This document shows positions 42,383 through 51,489 of a stretch of 64,000 nt of DNA, in pieces (the first letter of the stretch is position 1; each line of letters starts with the position of its first letter). Source of the DNA: G965220305 sp965220305 (lineage in GTDB: Bacteria > Chloroflexota > Dehalococcoidia > Lucifugimonadales > UBA3495); assembly GCA_965220305.1 (NCBI GenBank), contig OZ244817.1, positions 2,232,001-2,296,000 on the forward strand. Direction: 5' to 3'. The translations under genes and the position numbers were made by a program. Under the pieces are notes generated by a model. It saw only the letters and a list, made by a program, of their open reading frames with translations, had not been told where the DNA came from and ran no database searches.

Positions 42383-43715
42383 GGTCTGCCCCATCTGCCG
42401 GGGCGCCGGGTGGGTCAGCAAGATGGTCCCCGTGGGCGACCCGGACTTCGGGCAAGCCTTCCCCTGTCGGTGCCTAGAGGAGGAGCGACCGGAGAGCCGG
42501 GTCGCCGCCCTGCGCCGGTACAGCAACCTGGGCCCCCTGGCCCGGATTAGCTTCGCCAGCACCAAGCTGGAAGGGCCTCTGCCCGACACCGCCAGCGGTC
42601 AGCGTTTCCGCCAGGCCATGACCGCCGCCGTGGAGTTCGCCGAGGAACCCCGGGGGTGGCTGGTGTTCACCGGCCCCAGCGGGTGCGGCAAGACCCACCT
42701 GGCGGTGGCCCTGGCCAACCGTTGCATTGAACGGGGCGAGACCACCTTCTTCATCGTGGCCGCCGATCTGCTGGACCACCTGCGGGCCACCTACTCGCCG
42801 GACAACCCGGTGACCTACGACGAGCTGTTCGAGCAGGTGCGCAACGTTCCCCTGCTGGTGCTGGACGACCTCCGCACCCAGAACGCCACCCCCTGGGCCC
42901 AGGAGAAGCTGTTCCAGATATTCAACCACCGCTTCAACGCCCAGTTGCCCACGGTGGTCACGGTGCGCGGCCCCCTGGAACGGCTGGAAGAGGGCCTACG
43001 CACCCGCATGGAGACCGCCGACGATTTCTCTCGCGTGTTCCAGTTGGGCCAATACAACACCCGCCTGTCCCACCGCCTGGGCAACATACCGGGAGAGATG
43101 CAGCAGCGGATGACCTTCGCCGGCTTCGACCCCCGGGGCGGCGGCGGCGCATCCCAGGTGCAGCGTTCCACCTTGCAGTTCGCCCGGCAGTTCGCCGAGA
43201 CCTATGCCGGCTCCCCGGAAAGCTGGCTATTGATTACCGGCCCCCACGGCTCGGGCAAGACCCACCTGGCCATCGCCATCGCCAACGAGAGCCGTCGGCA
43301 GGGCCGCCCCGTGTTCTACGCCTTTGTACCCTCCCTGCTGGACCACCTGCGGGCCACCTTCAGCCCGGACAGCCTCATCGGCTATGACGAGCTTTTCGAG
43401 CAGGTCAAGACGGTGCCCCTGCTGATTCTGGACGACCTGGGCGCAGAGAGCAGCACTCCCTGGGCCGAGGAGAAGCTGTACCAGATAGTGGTGGACCGCT
43501 ACGAGGCCCGTCTGCCCACCATCATCACCAGCGCCTTCAGCCTGGACGAACTGGAAGCGGCCAAGCCGCGCCTGGCCTCGCGGTTGGTGGACAGCAACGT
43601 GGTGGAGTGGGTGGTGGTGGACGCCCCCAACTACCGGGACCAGCGAAGGGGAGGCCGCCCCCCGGCAAGTCCCCGGCCCGGCAACGTCAGGCCGCCGCGC
43701 CCCCCGCGCCGCTGA
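42279..43715 (+). CDS. Double AAA+ helicase-loader-type ATPase (two tandem DnaC/DnaI-like domains)
   Basis: 478-residue protein with a Cys4 zinc ribbon (CPICRGAGW ... FPCRC, about residues 38-66) and two homologous DnaC-like AAA+ domains. Domain 1 (about 90-260): Walker A GPSGCGKTH, Walker B LLVLDDL; domain 2 (about 295-455): Walker A GPHGSGKTH, Walker B LLILDDLGAESSTPWAEEKL. Both share LLDHLRATxSPD and YDELFEQV, so it is an internal duplication. In domain 1 GAES has become RTQN. ATG 42279 (MESLGDILKR) is preferred over 42276 for spacing from GGGAGG. The tail is Pro/Arg rich (RPGNVRPPRPPRR). It is transcribed directly behind dnaB, so helicase loading is the likely job. Confidence 0.9.
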   Translation: MESLGDILKRITERNTLMSTNGDGVTFRGNAPEVEVCPICRGAGWVSKMVPVGDPDFGQAFPCRCLEEERPESRVAALRRYSNLGPLARISFASTKLEGPLPDTASGQRFRQAMTAAVEFAEEPRGWLVFTGPSGCGKTHLAVALANRCIERGETTFFIVAADLLDHLRATYSPDNPVTYDELFEQVRNVPLLVLDDLRTQNATPWAQEKLFQIFNHRFNAQLPTVVTVRGPLERLEEGLRTRMETADDFSRVFQLGQYNTRLSHRLGNIPGEMQQRMTFAGFDPRGGGGASQVQRSTLQFARQFAETYAGSPESWLLITGPHGSGKTHLAIAIANESRRQGRPVFYAFVPSLLDHLRATFSPDSLIGYDELFEQVKTVPLLILDDLGAESSTPWAEEKLYQIVVDRYEARLPTIITSAFSLDELEAAKPRLASRLVDSNVVEWVVVDAPNYRDQRRGGRPPASPRPGNVRPPRPPRR

Positions 43716-43902
43716 CGGAGGAAAGACCGGGCTGCGGGTGTCCCGTGGCCCTTCTCCCCCGCGTGTGACCCCTCTGGGCCGGCGGCGGTGCGTCCCGGCG
43801 CCGCTTGCCCCGGGCTGCTCCACGAGCTACCCCTCAACAACCCCCTGGATTCCCGCCCCGTTCTGTAACGGGGTAGCCTCTACGCGGAATGACGGCCTTC
43901 AT

Positions 43903-45828
43903 CTAGCAGTCGTTGTCCGCCACCCGGTCATCAAATTCTACGCCCGTGGGTTCGTCATCATCCAGGTAGTAGGGCTCCGTCTCGTCGGTGAGGGGGAGTG
44001 AATCGTCGGTCTCGGCGTGGTGGATTTCAAAGTCTGTCCCGTAACGGGGGTCGTCCCGGCCCAAAAAGGTGCGGCTGAAGGAGGTCTCCAGGATGCCGTG
44101 AATGTGGAAGGCCGCCAGAATGGTGCCCGTCGTCGCCCCCAGCAGGGCCAGAATCGGCACCGGGGCCGATAGGCTGCCCAGGGACACCAGGCGGGAAATA
44201 AGCGGTATGGCCCAGATGGAGGGCAGAATGAAAATCAGGATGAGGATGCTGTCCCGCAGCAGACTGCCCAGGTTCTGCCCGCGCCAGTTGACCGAGCTGA
44301 TGGCCCGGCTGGACAGCACATACTCGGCGATGTCGTCGCTCAGAGTACGCAGCGAATGCCAGATTGCCACCGCCGGCGGCACGCACAGGGCCAGCACCGA
44401 CCCGCCGATGATGAGTCCCAGGGTGGCCGCCGGCAGCCGAATCGACTCCGATAGCTGGTTGATGGACTGTAGTATGCCGGTGGCCACGGCTATTATTACC
44501 ACAATGATGCCCAGGTTAAGCAGAATCAACCGCACCGAGTGCTGAACGCGCCGGGCGTGGGGACTGTGGAACCGGAAAGCCTGCCGCAGTGTGGCCAGGG
44601 ATAGAATCAGGTTCTCCCCGTACCGCTTCATCAGTTGGGGCGAATGGCTGTCCAGCAAGTTGGCCAACCCGTCGGCGGACCGGAATATGAAAGGGTACAG
44701 CAGGGCGGTAATTCCCGTGGCCAGGGTAACCACCGGGTTGAGAAATGCCCCCACCGCTCCCTGCTCCACCCCCACCTTGGTCATCGCTAGGGAGAACTCG
44801 CCCAGTTGGGGCATACCCATGCCTACCCGCAGCGCCGTCCTGCCCCCGTGACCGGCCAGTATCGTTCCCGCGGTATCGGACAGCGCCTTACCGACAATGA
44901 ATACGGCGGACACGATCAATGCCGGGACGATGAAGTCCATGAACTGGGACAGGTCCATCAACATGCCGATGGAGACGAAGAAGATGGCGGCGAACATGTC
45001 CCGCACCGGTCGGACGATGCGGTCTATCTCGGTGGAGATGTCGGTATCCCCCAGCACCGTGCCGATGAGGAAAGCGCCCGCCGCCCCGGACAGGCCCAAC
45101 AGTTGACCGGCCAGGGCCAGGCCGAAGCACAGGGCCAGGCTGGCTACCAGCAGGGTCTCGTCGGAGCGGAACTGATGGACAAACCGGACCAATTTGGGGG
45201 CGAATATGGCGCCGAACACCAGGGCGCATACGGCGAAGATTGACAGCTTGAGGAATAGTACCCCCACCTCCGCCAGGTTGGCCGCCCCGGTGGTGGACAC
45301 GCCGGTAAGGACGGTCAGCAGAATGACCGCCGCGAAGTCTTCAACAACCAGGATTCCCACGATCAGCCGGCCCCGGGTGGCCAACAGGTTGCCCGTGTCC
45401 CGCAGCATCTTCACCAGAATGGCCGAACTGCTGATGGACAGGGCCGCCCCCAGGAAGACCCTCTCGATGGCCGTCCACCCCAGCAGGTTGGCAATCTCGT
45501 ACCCCAGGGCAAACATTACGGTCATCTCCACCAGGGCGATGATGATGACCTGGGAGCCGACCTGCCGGATGCGTTGCCAGCCCAGTTCCAGCCCAATGCC
45601 GAAGAGCAGCAGCACCAGTCCCAGGTCGGCCAGCAGGCTGATGGTCTCCACGTTTTGGATGGGGGAGTCGGGGAGAGTGTAGGGACCGATGTGGAATCCA
45701 GCCAGCAGGGAGAAGGGGCCGATGAAGACCCCCGCCAGGAGGTAGCCCAACACCGGGGGCAGGTGCAGTTTGCGGAACAGCACCAGAGCGGCGCCGGCCA
45801 ACGTCATGGTTATGGCAAAGTCTTGCAA
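43903..45828 (-). CDS. CPA2-family cation:proton antiporter
   Basis: 641-residue membrane protein. LPPVLGYLLAGVFIGP, GLVLLLFGIGLELGW, FLGAALSISSSAILVKML, VEDFAAVILLT (Asp pair of ion transport) and SGAAGAFLIGTVLG are CPA2/KefB features over about 12 helices; three or four further hydrophobic segments (430-600) follow, then an acidic C-terminus. No RCK/TrkA domain is visible. Start uncertain: TTG 45828 is the first standard codon, but the frame stays protein-like upstream (IDGLIPLLTTALASTEHGLL) to an ATA at 45885, eight bases after GGGAGGA. A TATAAT lies just above at about 45922. Ion unknown (K+ or Na+). Confidence 0.9.
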   Translation of the reverse strand: MQDFAITMTLAGAALVLFRKLHLPPVLGYLLAGVFIGPFSLLAGFHIGPYTLPDSPIQNVETISLLADLGLVLLLFGIGLELGWQRIRQVGSQVIIIALVEMTVMFALGYEIANLLGWTAIERVFLGAALSISSSAILVKMLRDTGNLLATRGRLIVGILVVEDFAAVILLTVLTGVSTTGAANLAEVGVLFLKLSIFAVCALVFGAIFAPKLVRFVHQFRSDETLLVASLALCFGLALAGQLLGLSGAAGAFLIGTVLGDTDISTEIDRIVRPVRDMFAAIFFVSIGMLMDLSQFMDFIVPALIVSAVFIVGKALSDTAGTILAGHGGRTALRVGMGMPQLGEFSLAMTKVGVEQGAVGAFLNPVVTLATGITALLYPFIFRSADGLANLLDSHSPQLMKRYGENLILSLATLRQAFRFHSPHARRVQHSVRLILLNLGIIVVIIAVATGILQSINQLSESIRLPAATLGLIIGGSVLALCVPPAVAIWHSLRTLSDDIAEYVLSSRAISSVNWRGQNLGSLLRDSILILIFILPSIWAIPLISRLVSLGSLSAPVPILALLGATTGTILAAFHIHGILETSFSRTFLGRDDPRYGTDFEIHHAETDDSLPLTDETEPYYLDDDEPTGVEFDDRVADNDC

Positions 45829-46396
45829 CAGCCCATGTTCAGTGGAGGCTAGCGCCGTCGTCAGCAGGGGTATCAGACCGTCTATAACCGATTTCCTCCC
45901 GTTCTTCCCGATAAACCAACTCTATTATAACCGCAGGGGATAGTGGCCCGGAGGGCAAAGGGGTCGGCTTGCGCCCCGGCCCAACTTTTCCGTCGAGTTG
46001 GGTTGCCCAGCCGGGTACCACGGTTGGGTTATGCCACGTCGATACGGGGCCGGAATATGGGCCGGGGAAGGGCGCCCCCTCCCTATCCCGCCCCTGGATG
46101 GGGCGGGAAAACCAGTCCCTTCGCCAACCAAATAGGAAGGTTGGAGCCGGTCGTACCAAGGCGGAGCAGGGGGGTGAAAATGAGAGTACAGGAATAGCGG
46201 AAAGGAGATGGGGATGGAGGAGGCGTGGGAGTGCGCCCCCTCAATGTTCAAAGGCTGCCAACCCTGGGGGCAGTGGACCAACGCCTCTTCCCAGGGTGGC
46301 CGGGGTTGCGGCGGACTACCGCTGATGAACCTCGGCGTAGAACTCCGAGGTTACGCTGGTGCTAGGGGTCGCCACGGCGACCGAACCGTAGAGGGG
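45829..46396. other. 568-bp gap (antiporter leader and OsmC 3' flank)
   Basis: Bases 45829-45900 hold the probable true N-terminus of the antiporter. On the minus strand a TATAAT promoter-like element follows. The rest is GC-rich without a supported gene; 46328-46352 is a perfect 8-bp stem AACCTCGG/CCGAGGTT without a T-tract. Confidence 0.6.
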
Positions 46397-46756
46397 TCAA
46401 CGGCGTTTCCAAGTGTCAACCAAGCGTTGCCCCTGGTCGTCGTCGACGCCCCACATCTGGAAGTGGATGCGGATGTCGTCGTAAAGGCTCAGTTCCCCGG
46501 GTTCCTTGTCCGGGTCTCGGTAAGATTCCACGCTGACATCCATCCAGTCCAGGGGCACCTGTTCGGTTTTGGCGATTCCCTCCACCATGTTGACGGCGCA
46601 GGCGGAAATGCCCGAGAGGAAAAGCTCCCCCGCGCCCACTTCCTCGCCGCCGGAGCCGTCGGCAACCCAGTGGTGCGAGCGGGCGTTGCAGATGGCCCGT
46701 CCCAGGGTGCCGGTGCTGTAGCTGTGTACCCGGTACGCCAGATTTAGCTCAGCCAT
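46397..46756 (-). CDS. OsmC-family protein
   Basis: 119-residue OsmC/Ohr-type protein: GAGELFLSGISACAVNMVEGIAKTEQVPLD holds the conserved Cys in the LFLSxxSAC pattern, followed by VSVESYRDP. The two-cysteine peroxidase pair is not evident (only the helix Cys is well placed), so a peroxidase role is doubtful. GAGGAGG precedes the ATG. RidA follows upstream in the same orientation, 150 bp apart. Confidence 0.82.
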   Translation of the reverse strand: MAELNLAYRVHSYSTGTLGRAICNARSHHWVADGSGGEEVGAGELFLSGISACAVNMVEGIAKTEQVPLDWMDVSVESYRDPDKEPGELSLYDDIRIHFQMWGVDDDQGQRLVDTWKRR

Positions 46757-46904
46757 GTTGGCCTCCTCGTTCAGATTGGGTTCCTGGTGTGCGCGCCCAG
46801 TGCAGCGATTGTCACGCCGGTGGCCGGGGTCCCCTACCCAAGTACGCCTGGGTGTTCCCTGTCCTTTATGGTCCTCCCTCCGGCATCAGCCGGGTTCCGG
46901 CGGT

Positions 46905-47417
46905 TCAGGCCGCCACCCGGTAGGCGATGCACTCCACAATCTCGACGGCCAGGGGCTTCTGGGCCAGCCCGGTGGTGCCGATGACCGCCCGGCAGGGAGG
47001 GTTGGGAATGAACTCCCGGTAGACTTCGTTGAGCAGGGGCCAGTTGTCCATATCGGTGAGGAAGACCACCAGGGTCACCACCCGCTGGTAGCCGGTATTG
47101 GCGGCCTCCAGGGTGGTCTGCACGTGGCGGAAGGCCGCCCGGTACTGCTCCTCCGGGGTCTCTCCTACAACCACGCCGTCAAAGCCGGAAGAGGTGGTGC
47201 CCCGGCACAGCACCTTAATGGCCTTCACCTTGAGCATCCGCGTCAGGTCTTCCTCAAAGTAGTCGCAGTACAGGCCCACCCGGTAGGACATCTGGTCGGT
47301 GGACTGGTGCCGGCCATCGGCGATAATCAAGTCCAGCAGCCGGTCGCGCTCCTCGAAGGACAGGGATTGGGCTTCTTCCAGGCTCATGGCGTCCAGCTCT
47401 GCCAGGGTGTGGGCCAT
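46905..47417 (-). CDS. RidA/YjgF-family protein with N-terminal extension
   Basis: 170 residues. The RidA fold occupies about residues 40-170: VGETPEEQYRAAFRHVQTTLEAA, VVTLVVFLTDMDNWPLLNEVYRE and PPCRAVIGTTGLAQKPLAVEIVEC, with the usual Arg-Ala and Glu of the family. The first about 45 residues (LAELDAMSLEEAQSLSFEER) are a helical extension not seen in standard RidA. RidA deaminates reactive enamines from PLP enzymes. AAGGAG lies about ten bases before ATG 47417. Confidence 0.85.
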   Translation of the reverse strand: MAHTLAELDAMSLEEAQSLSFEERDRLLDLIIADGRHQSTDQMSYRVGLYCDYFEEDLTRMLKVKAIKVLCRGTTSSGFDGVVVGETPEEQYRAAFRHVQTTLEAANTGYQRVVTLVVFLTDMDNWPLLNEVYREFIPNPPCRAVIGTTGLAQKPLAVEIVECIAYRVAA

Positions 47418-48394
47418 TTTGCACCGCTCCTTGGGGCGTATTCCAACGCTTCCCCTGGGCTATTCGGCGGAGTTGGGAAGCCCTTCCGCCCCGGTTGCCA
47501 GGTATATTATCCCTACAACCGGGCGGACGCAAGGTTTGTCGGTCTGGCAACAGGGCCTGTGCAAAGTCCCCTCGCACCTACGCGGGAGAGGGCTAGGGTG
47601 AGGGGGCGTTCCTTCTTACAAAGCTAGCGCCCTCATCCTAACCTTCTCCCGTCAAGGGAGCAGGGACTTCTGAAATCCCTCTCATGGCATTTGTGCCGAC
47701 TTTGCACAGGCCCTGGTCTGGCAACCGGGGTCTTTCAATTGTCCAGGTGGAGGCTAGCCCGCCCTTCCAGGCAATACGCATTGCCCGACCGTCATTCCGG
47801 CGGAGGCCGGAATCCAGGGGTGTGGGGCTTGTGTTGGGTGGGGACGTTAGGCCCTTCGCTTCGCGTGGAGTCACAGGTGCCGGCAGCCACGTCGCAATTC
47901 CGGCCCTCGCCGGGATGCTGAGATGTTGACCGTCGGCTACCTGCCCTTTCCGGCCCCTGGCCCTAGCCGCAACTTCCCATGAGGCTGGTAGACCGGCCAT
48001 CTGGTCGCCGTATTGTATACAAATAGGGCGCAATGTTCATATACAAACGGGGCTGGATGCCAAAATAGCTACTTCTTGCGAAATATTTACCGGATTAGAT
48101 TATCAATTTCCAGACCAGAACGGTTTAATCTTCCGTAAAGGGACAGTTTATGTTATATTCAGCTTGGATTACTAGGTTTGCCACCACTGCTGTATTCGTC
48201 AAAGCATCTCCGGCTGGGCCATTCTATCCAACCAACTTATCCCCGGGTCAGCAGTGTACCTAACGGTCGTGCCGGATGTTGCCATTCCCATGTTTTTGGA
48301 AGGCAGCGGATCAGTTTCCCGGCTATCCGGTCCGCAGGAGCAACCGCACTCGCCACCAAGGACCAGGAGAGGCTGGAAAAGGAGGTAGGAAGAA
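47418..48394. other. 977-bp intergenic region with MITE, REP and AT-rich segment
   Basis: It holds a MITE-like element (47551-47715), a REP-like palindrome at 47794-47813, and an AT-rich tract at 48005-48180 that includes TTGTATACAA and ATATACAAA repeats. The tract probably carries the promoter for the PIN-TRAM gene. No supported gene. Confidence 0.65.
47551..47715. mobile_element. MITE-like element, copy d (165 bp), with exact 9-bp target duplication
   Basis: CAGGGCCTGTGCAAAGTC (47551-47568) is exactly inverted at 47698-47715, an 18-bp perfect terminal repeat. The flanks gtctggcaa are identical (47542-47550 and 47716-47724). The interior carries a CTCTCCC/GGGAG-type palindrome. Confidence 0.88.
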
Positions 48395-49450
48395 GTGCTT
48401 GAAGTCTGGACGCTCAGATTGGTGGGGGCTGGTGGGTTTGGTGTACTGGGTTGGCGACTGGCCAGAGTTGTTCCGGACCTGTATATAGGCCCTGACCGGG
48501 TCTTGCCCTGGAGCTTGGTACTGGCCCTGACTGGTGTTCCCCTGGGGGCGCTCATCACCCCATACTTGACCCTTAAACCTTTGCGTAAGAGCCTGGAATA
48601 CATCAATTCCATTCCCGGGTCCTCGCTGTTGGCGGGCACCCTGGGCCTGATGGTGGGGCTGGTGATTGCCTCACTTATTTCCATCCCGCTGTATACCCTG
48701 GAAGGCTGGCTTCGCTGGGGGTTGCCCATAATAGTCAGCTTCGGGCTGGGAGCAGCCGGGGCCTTCCTGGGGGTGCAGCGCAGTCGGGATATGCAGGCCG
48801 TATTTCCTTCCCTGGAAAAGGCCCATACCAATGGAACATCGGCGAAGGCCGTTGCCACCCCGGTATTGATGGACACCAGCGCCATCATCGACGGCCGCAT
48901 TGCCGACCTGACGGGCACAGGGTTCATGGGCGGAATGCTGGTGGTGCCCCGCTTCATTCTGGACGAACTGCGGCACATCGCCGATTCCAGCGATCCCCTG
49001 CGCCGCAACCGGGGCCGCCGGGGGCTGGAAGTGTTGGGCCGCCTGCGCCAGGACGACAAGGTAACCCTGGAAGTGCTGGACGTGGGCATCAACAACGGCG
49101 ATGAAGTGGACTCGCAACTGGTGTTGCTGGCCCAGTCCACCGGGTCCTCCATCCTCACCACCGATTACAACCTGAACCGGGTGGCCGAGGTGCAGGGCGT
49201 TCAGGTGTTGAATGTCAACGAGTTGGCTAACGCCCTCAAGTCGGTGGTGCTGCCCGGCGAGGAGATGCGGGTAAACATAGTCCAGGAGGGTAAGGAACCC
49301 GGACAGGGCATCGCCTACCTGGACGACGGGACCATGGTGGTGGTGGAGGGTGGACGCCGCTACATCAACGCCTACCACGACGTTAACGTGACCAGGGTGT
49401 TGCAGACCGCGGCGGGGCGCATAATCTTCGCCCAGCCCAAGAACCACTGA
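48395..49450 (+). CDS. PIN/TRAM-domain membrane protein (YacL-like)
   Basis: 351 residues: three or four membrane segments (to about residue 130: LVLALTGVPLGALITPYL, SSLLAGTLGLMVGLVIASL, GLPIIVSFGLGAAGAFLG), then a PIN nuclease domain (VLMDTSAIIDGRIADL with catalytic Asp, VVPRFILDELRHIAD, GDEVDSQLVLLAQSTGSSILTTDYNL) and a C-terminal TRAM RNA-binding domain (VNIVQEGKEPGQGIAYLDDG). It starts at GTG 48395 behind AAGGAGG; it is likely a membrane-tethered RNase. A terminator (49601-49638) follows. Confidence 0.93.
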   Translation: MLEVWTLRLVGAGGFGVLGWRLARVVPDLYIGPDRVLPWSLVLALTGVPLGALITPYLTLKPLRKSLEYINSIPGSSLLAGTLGLMVGLVIASLISIPLYTLEGWLRWGLPIIVSFGLGAAGAFLGVQRSRDMQAVFPSLEKAHTNGTSAKAVATPVLMDTSAIIDGRIADLTGTGFMGGMLVVPRFILDELRHIADSSDPLRRNRGRRGLEVLGRLRQDDKVTLEVLDVGINNGDEVDSQLVLLAQSTGSSILTTDYNLNRVAEVQGVQVLNVNELANALKSVVLPGEEMRVNIVQEGKEPGQGIAYLDDGTMVVVEGGRRYINAYHDVNVTRVLQTAAGRIIFAQPKNH

Positions 49451-49826
49451 TTGGCCCCGGAGACCTGGCCCGACCGCTAACGCCGCTACCCCCAGGGCCC
49501 TTGGGCCGCGTTGGCGAAATCCCCCGTGGACGGGGAACCCTCAATCGCAGGAGTGAGGAGCGCCAGGCCCCGCGCACCAGCCGATAATTTCGAGACCAGG
49601 CATCACCCCCCATCCGCCGGGGAGGGGGGTGATGTTTTGTCCCGTTCCTGCCGGTCGGCGGAATTACCCGTGGCTTGGTGAATGCCGGGGGTTGGCCGCT
49701 ACCCGGAGAATCGAGAGGCGCGGCACAAAGCCCCGGTTCCTTTTCCGGCAACTCAATGCTATCATTAGAAAGTTATAATCCAATCCACCAGCTACCCGCT
49801 GGCTCGTACCGAGGAGAACTGAACCA
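49451..49826. other. 376-bp intergenic region with terminator and rplY promoter
   Basis: It contains the terminator at 49601-49638 and a TATAAT (49774-49779) before the bL25 gene with no convincing -35. No gene. Confidence 0.6.
49601..49638 (+). terminator. Intrinsic terminator after the PIN-TRAM gene
   Basis: CATCACCCCCC (49601-49611) pairs with GGGGGGTGATG (49624-49634), an 11-bp stem, followed by TTTTG. Confidence 0.8.
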
Positions 49827-50450
49827 ATGACCATGGAAACCGTTAGGCTGGAACTGCAACCCCGGCAGGTTCTGGGCAAGAAGGTGAAGCAACTGCGGCG
49901 CACCGGCACCATTCCGGTCCACATTTACGGTCCGGGAACGGACTCGCGGCCCCTGCAGTGCGAGCAGCGGGACCTGCTCTTGGCCTTGTCCAGCGCCGGT
50001 GGCAATACCCCCATCATTGTCACCGTCCAGGGAGAGGGGGGCGAGCAGTTGACCTTCGCCCGGGAAGTACAGTGGCATCCCCTGCGGGGCGACCTGCTGC
50101 ACGTGGACTTCCTGACTGTCCAGGCCACCCAGCGGGTGACGGCCCAGGTGCCCATCAGCTTGGTGGGCGAATCCCCCGGCGCCCGGGAAGCTGGCGGCAC
50201 CGCCATGCAACAGATGCGGGAACTGTCGGTGGAGGCCCTACCCCTGGACATTCCCCACGAAATTGAAGTGGACCTGTCCCAGCTAACCGACCCCGACGGG
50301 GTAATCCGAGCGGCGGACCTGCCCCTGGCTGCCAACATCACCCTGTTGGCTGACCCGGAGGAGGTGGTGGTGCGGATAGAGGTAGCGGCCCTGGAGCCGG
50401 ATGCGCAGCCGACGGGTGCCGAAGTCGAGGAAGAGGCCAGCCCGGAGTAG
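49827..50450 (+). CDS. rplY: Ribosomal protein bL25 (CTC form)
   Basis: 207-residue general stress/L25 protein of the CTC form: METVRLELQPRQVLGKKVKQL, IPVHIYGPGTDSRPL, then the beta-rich TL5 domain LLHVDFLTVQATQRVTAQVPISLVGE and EALPLDIPHEIEVDLSQL. The C-terminus is acidic (ALEPDAQPTGAEVEEEASPE). ATGs at 49827 and 49833 are possible. GAGGAGA lies upstream. It binds 5S rRNA. Confidence 0.95.
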   Translation: MTMETVRLELQPRQVLGKKVKQLRRTGTIPVHIYGPGTDSRPLQCEQRDLLLALSSAGGNTPIIVTVQGEGGEQLTFAREVQWHPLRGDLLHVDFLTVQATQRVTAQVPISLVGESPGAREAGGTAMQQMRELSVEALPLDIPHEIEVDLSQLTDPDGVIRAADLPLAANITLLADPEEVVVRIEVAALEPDAQPTGAEVEEEASPE

Positions 50451-50553
50451 TCCGCCCTTCTCCCCCACGGGCGGGGCGTTGGGCCAGGGCCAGCAGGAGA
50501 ATTCGCCCGGTTGGCAGGTACTGCTAACCCATGTGATGTATGGAGGTTGCACG

Positions 50554-51321
50554 ATGTACTTGGTCTATATGGGAGAGTCGGGAAACACGGGAAACAGTGT
50601 CAACGACCCGAATCAACAACACCACGTACATGCCGGAATTCTGGTTCACGAGAGCCAGAGCATTGCCGTGAATGGCGAATTCAACGCCCTTTACCGTCGG
50701 CACTTCGGCGGCCCCCCGGGCGAGGCCGCCGGCCCCAAGGGGCTGCGTCCCGCGGATGTGTACCAGGGCCGGGGCTTCTTCAGTTCCTGGGCTCCCGCCA
50801 AGCGGGCGGAGCTAATCCAAGACTGTTTGAATATCCTCATTCGCCGGGAGACCCCGGTCATAATCTCCTACGTTGACAAGAAGGAGTTTATCGCTGCCAA
50901 GGCCGACCCCGCCAACATCTACGCCACCGCTGACACTGCCACCGAATCGGCGATTAACCGTTTCTTCTTCGCCCTCAACATGTTCATGGACGAAATGAGC
51001 ATCACCGATATGAACCCGGACCAGATGATGAACAGCGAGTGGCCCATGAAGGACTACACCCTGGTGGTGGCCAACGAGTCCCAGTCGGTGCAATCGCGGT
51101 ACATGGACGAATTCCTCCACAGCGAGTACGAGTTGCCCTCTTCATCGGTCATGGAGGACATCTGCTACGTTGGGGCTGGGGACTCGGTGTGCGCCCAACT
51201 CGCCAACATGTGCGCCTACTTCACCCGACGCTGGCTGCAAGACCCCACCGGCTCCCACGGTTACTTTGAAACCCTGCGGGACGGACGGGTAATCCAGGTC
51301 ATGTACCAAGTCCAGTTCTAG
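50554..51321 (+). CDS. DUF3800-like protein with altered catalytic residues
   Basis: 255 residues of the DUF3800 (RNase H-like) family: MYLVYMGESGNTGNSVNDPN, where the usual YxDESG Asp is Gly; FFFALNMFMDEMS, LVVANESQSVQSRYMDEF; and near the end DSVCAQLANMCAYFTRRWL, where the family has QLADxxA (Asp to Asn). Two acidic positions of the presumed active site are therefore lost, though other members vary. ATG 50554 follows GGAGG by seven bases; the frame is open to 50401 without conserved sequence. A terminator follows (51363-51392). Confidence 0.8.
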   Translation: MYLVYMGESGNTGNSVNDPNQQHHVHAGILVHESQSIAVNGEFNALYRRHFGGPPGEAAGPKGLRPADVYQGRGFFSSWAPAKRAELIQDCLNILIRRETPVIISYVDKKEFIAAKADPANIYATADTATESAINRFFFALNMFMDEMSITDMNPDQMMNSEWPMKDYTLVVANESQSVQSRYMDEFLHSEYELPSSSVMEDICYVGAGDSVCAQLANMCAYFTRRWLQDPTGSHGYFETLRDGRVIQVMYQVQF

Positions 51322-51362
51322 GGGGCCAACCGCCTTCGGGCTAACCTGCCGGGAAAACTACG

Positions 51363-51392
51363 GGGGCGTGGGCTTGCGCCCCTGTTCTTTTT
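51363..51392 (+). terminator. Intrinsic terminator after the DUF3800 gene
   Basis: GGGGCG (51363-51368) pairs with CGCCCC (51377-51382), then TGTTCTTTTT. Confidence 0.8.
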
Positions 51393-51426
51393 GGGAAACC
51401 GGTCTTCTGCCTTACCCCACCCCTAG

Positions 51427-51446
51427 ATTCCCGCTTTCGCGGGAAT
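51427..51446. repeat. REP-like palindrome
   Basis: ATTCCCGC-TTTC-GCGGGAAT followed by GACGG; lies between the DUF3800 terminator and the end of the phn operon. Confidence 0.7.
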
Positions 51447-51489
51447 GACGGAGAGGTGATTTCCCTTCCGCCTACGGACAGTCCAACCC

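Noticed and set aside
46208..46747. Plus-strand open frame of 179 codons
   Set aside because: It is the shadow of the OsmC gene on the other strand.
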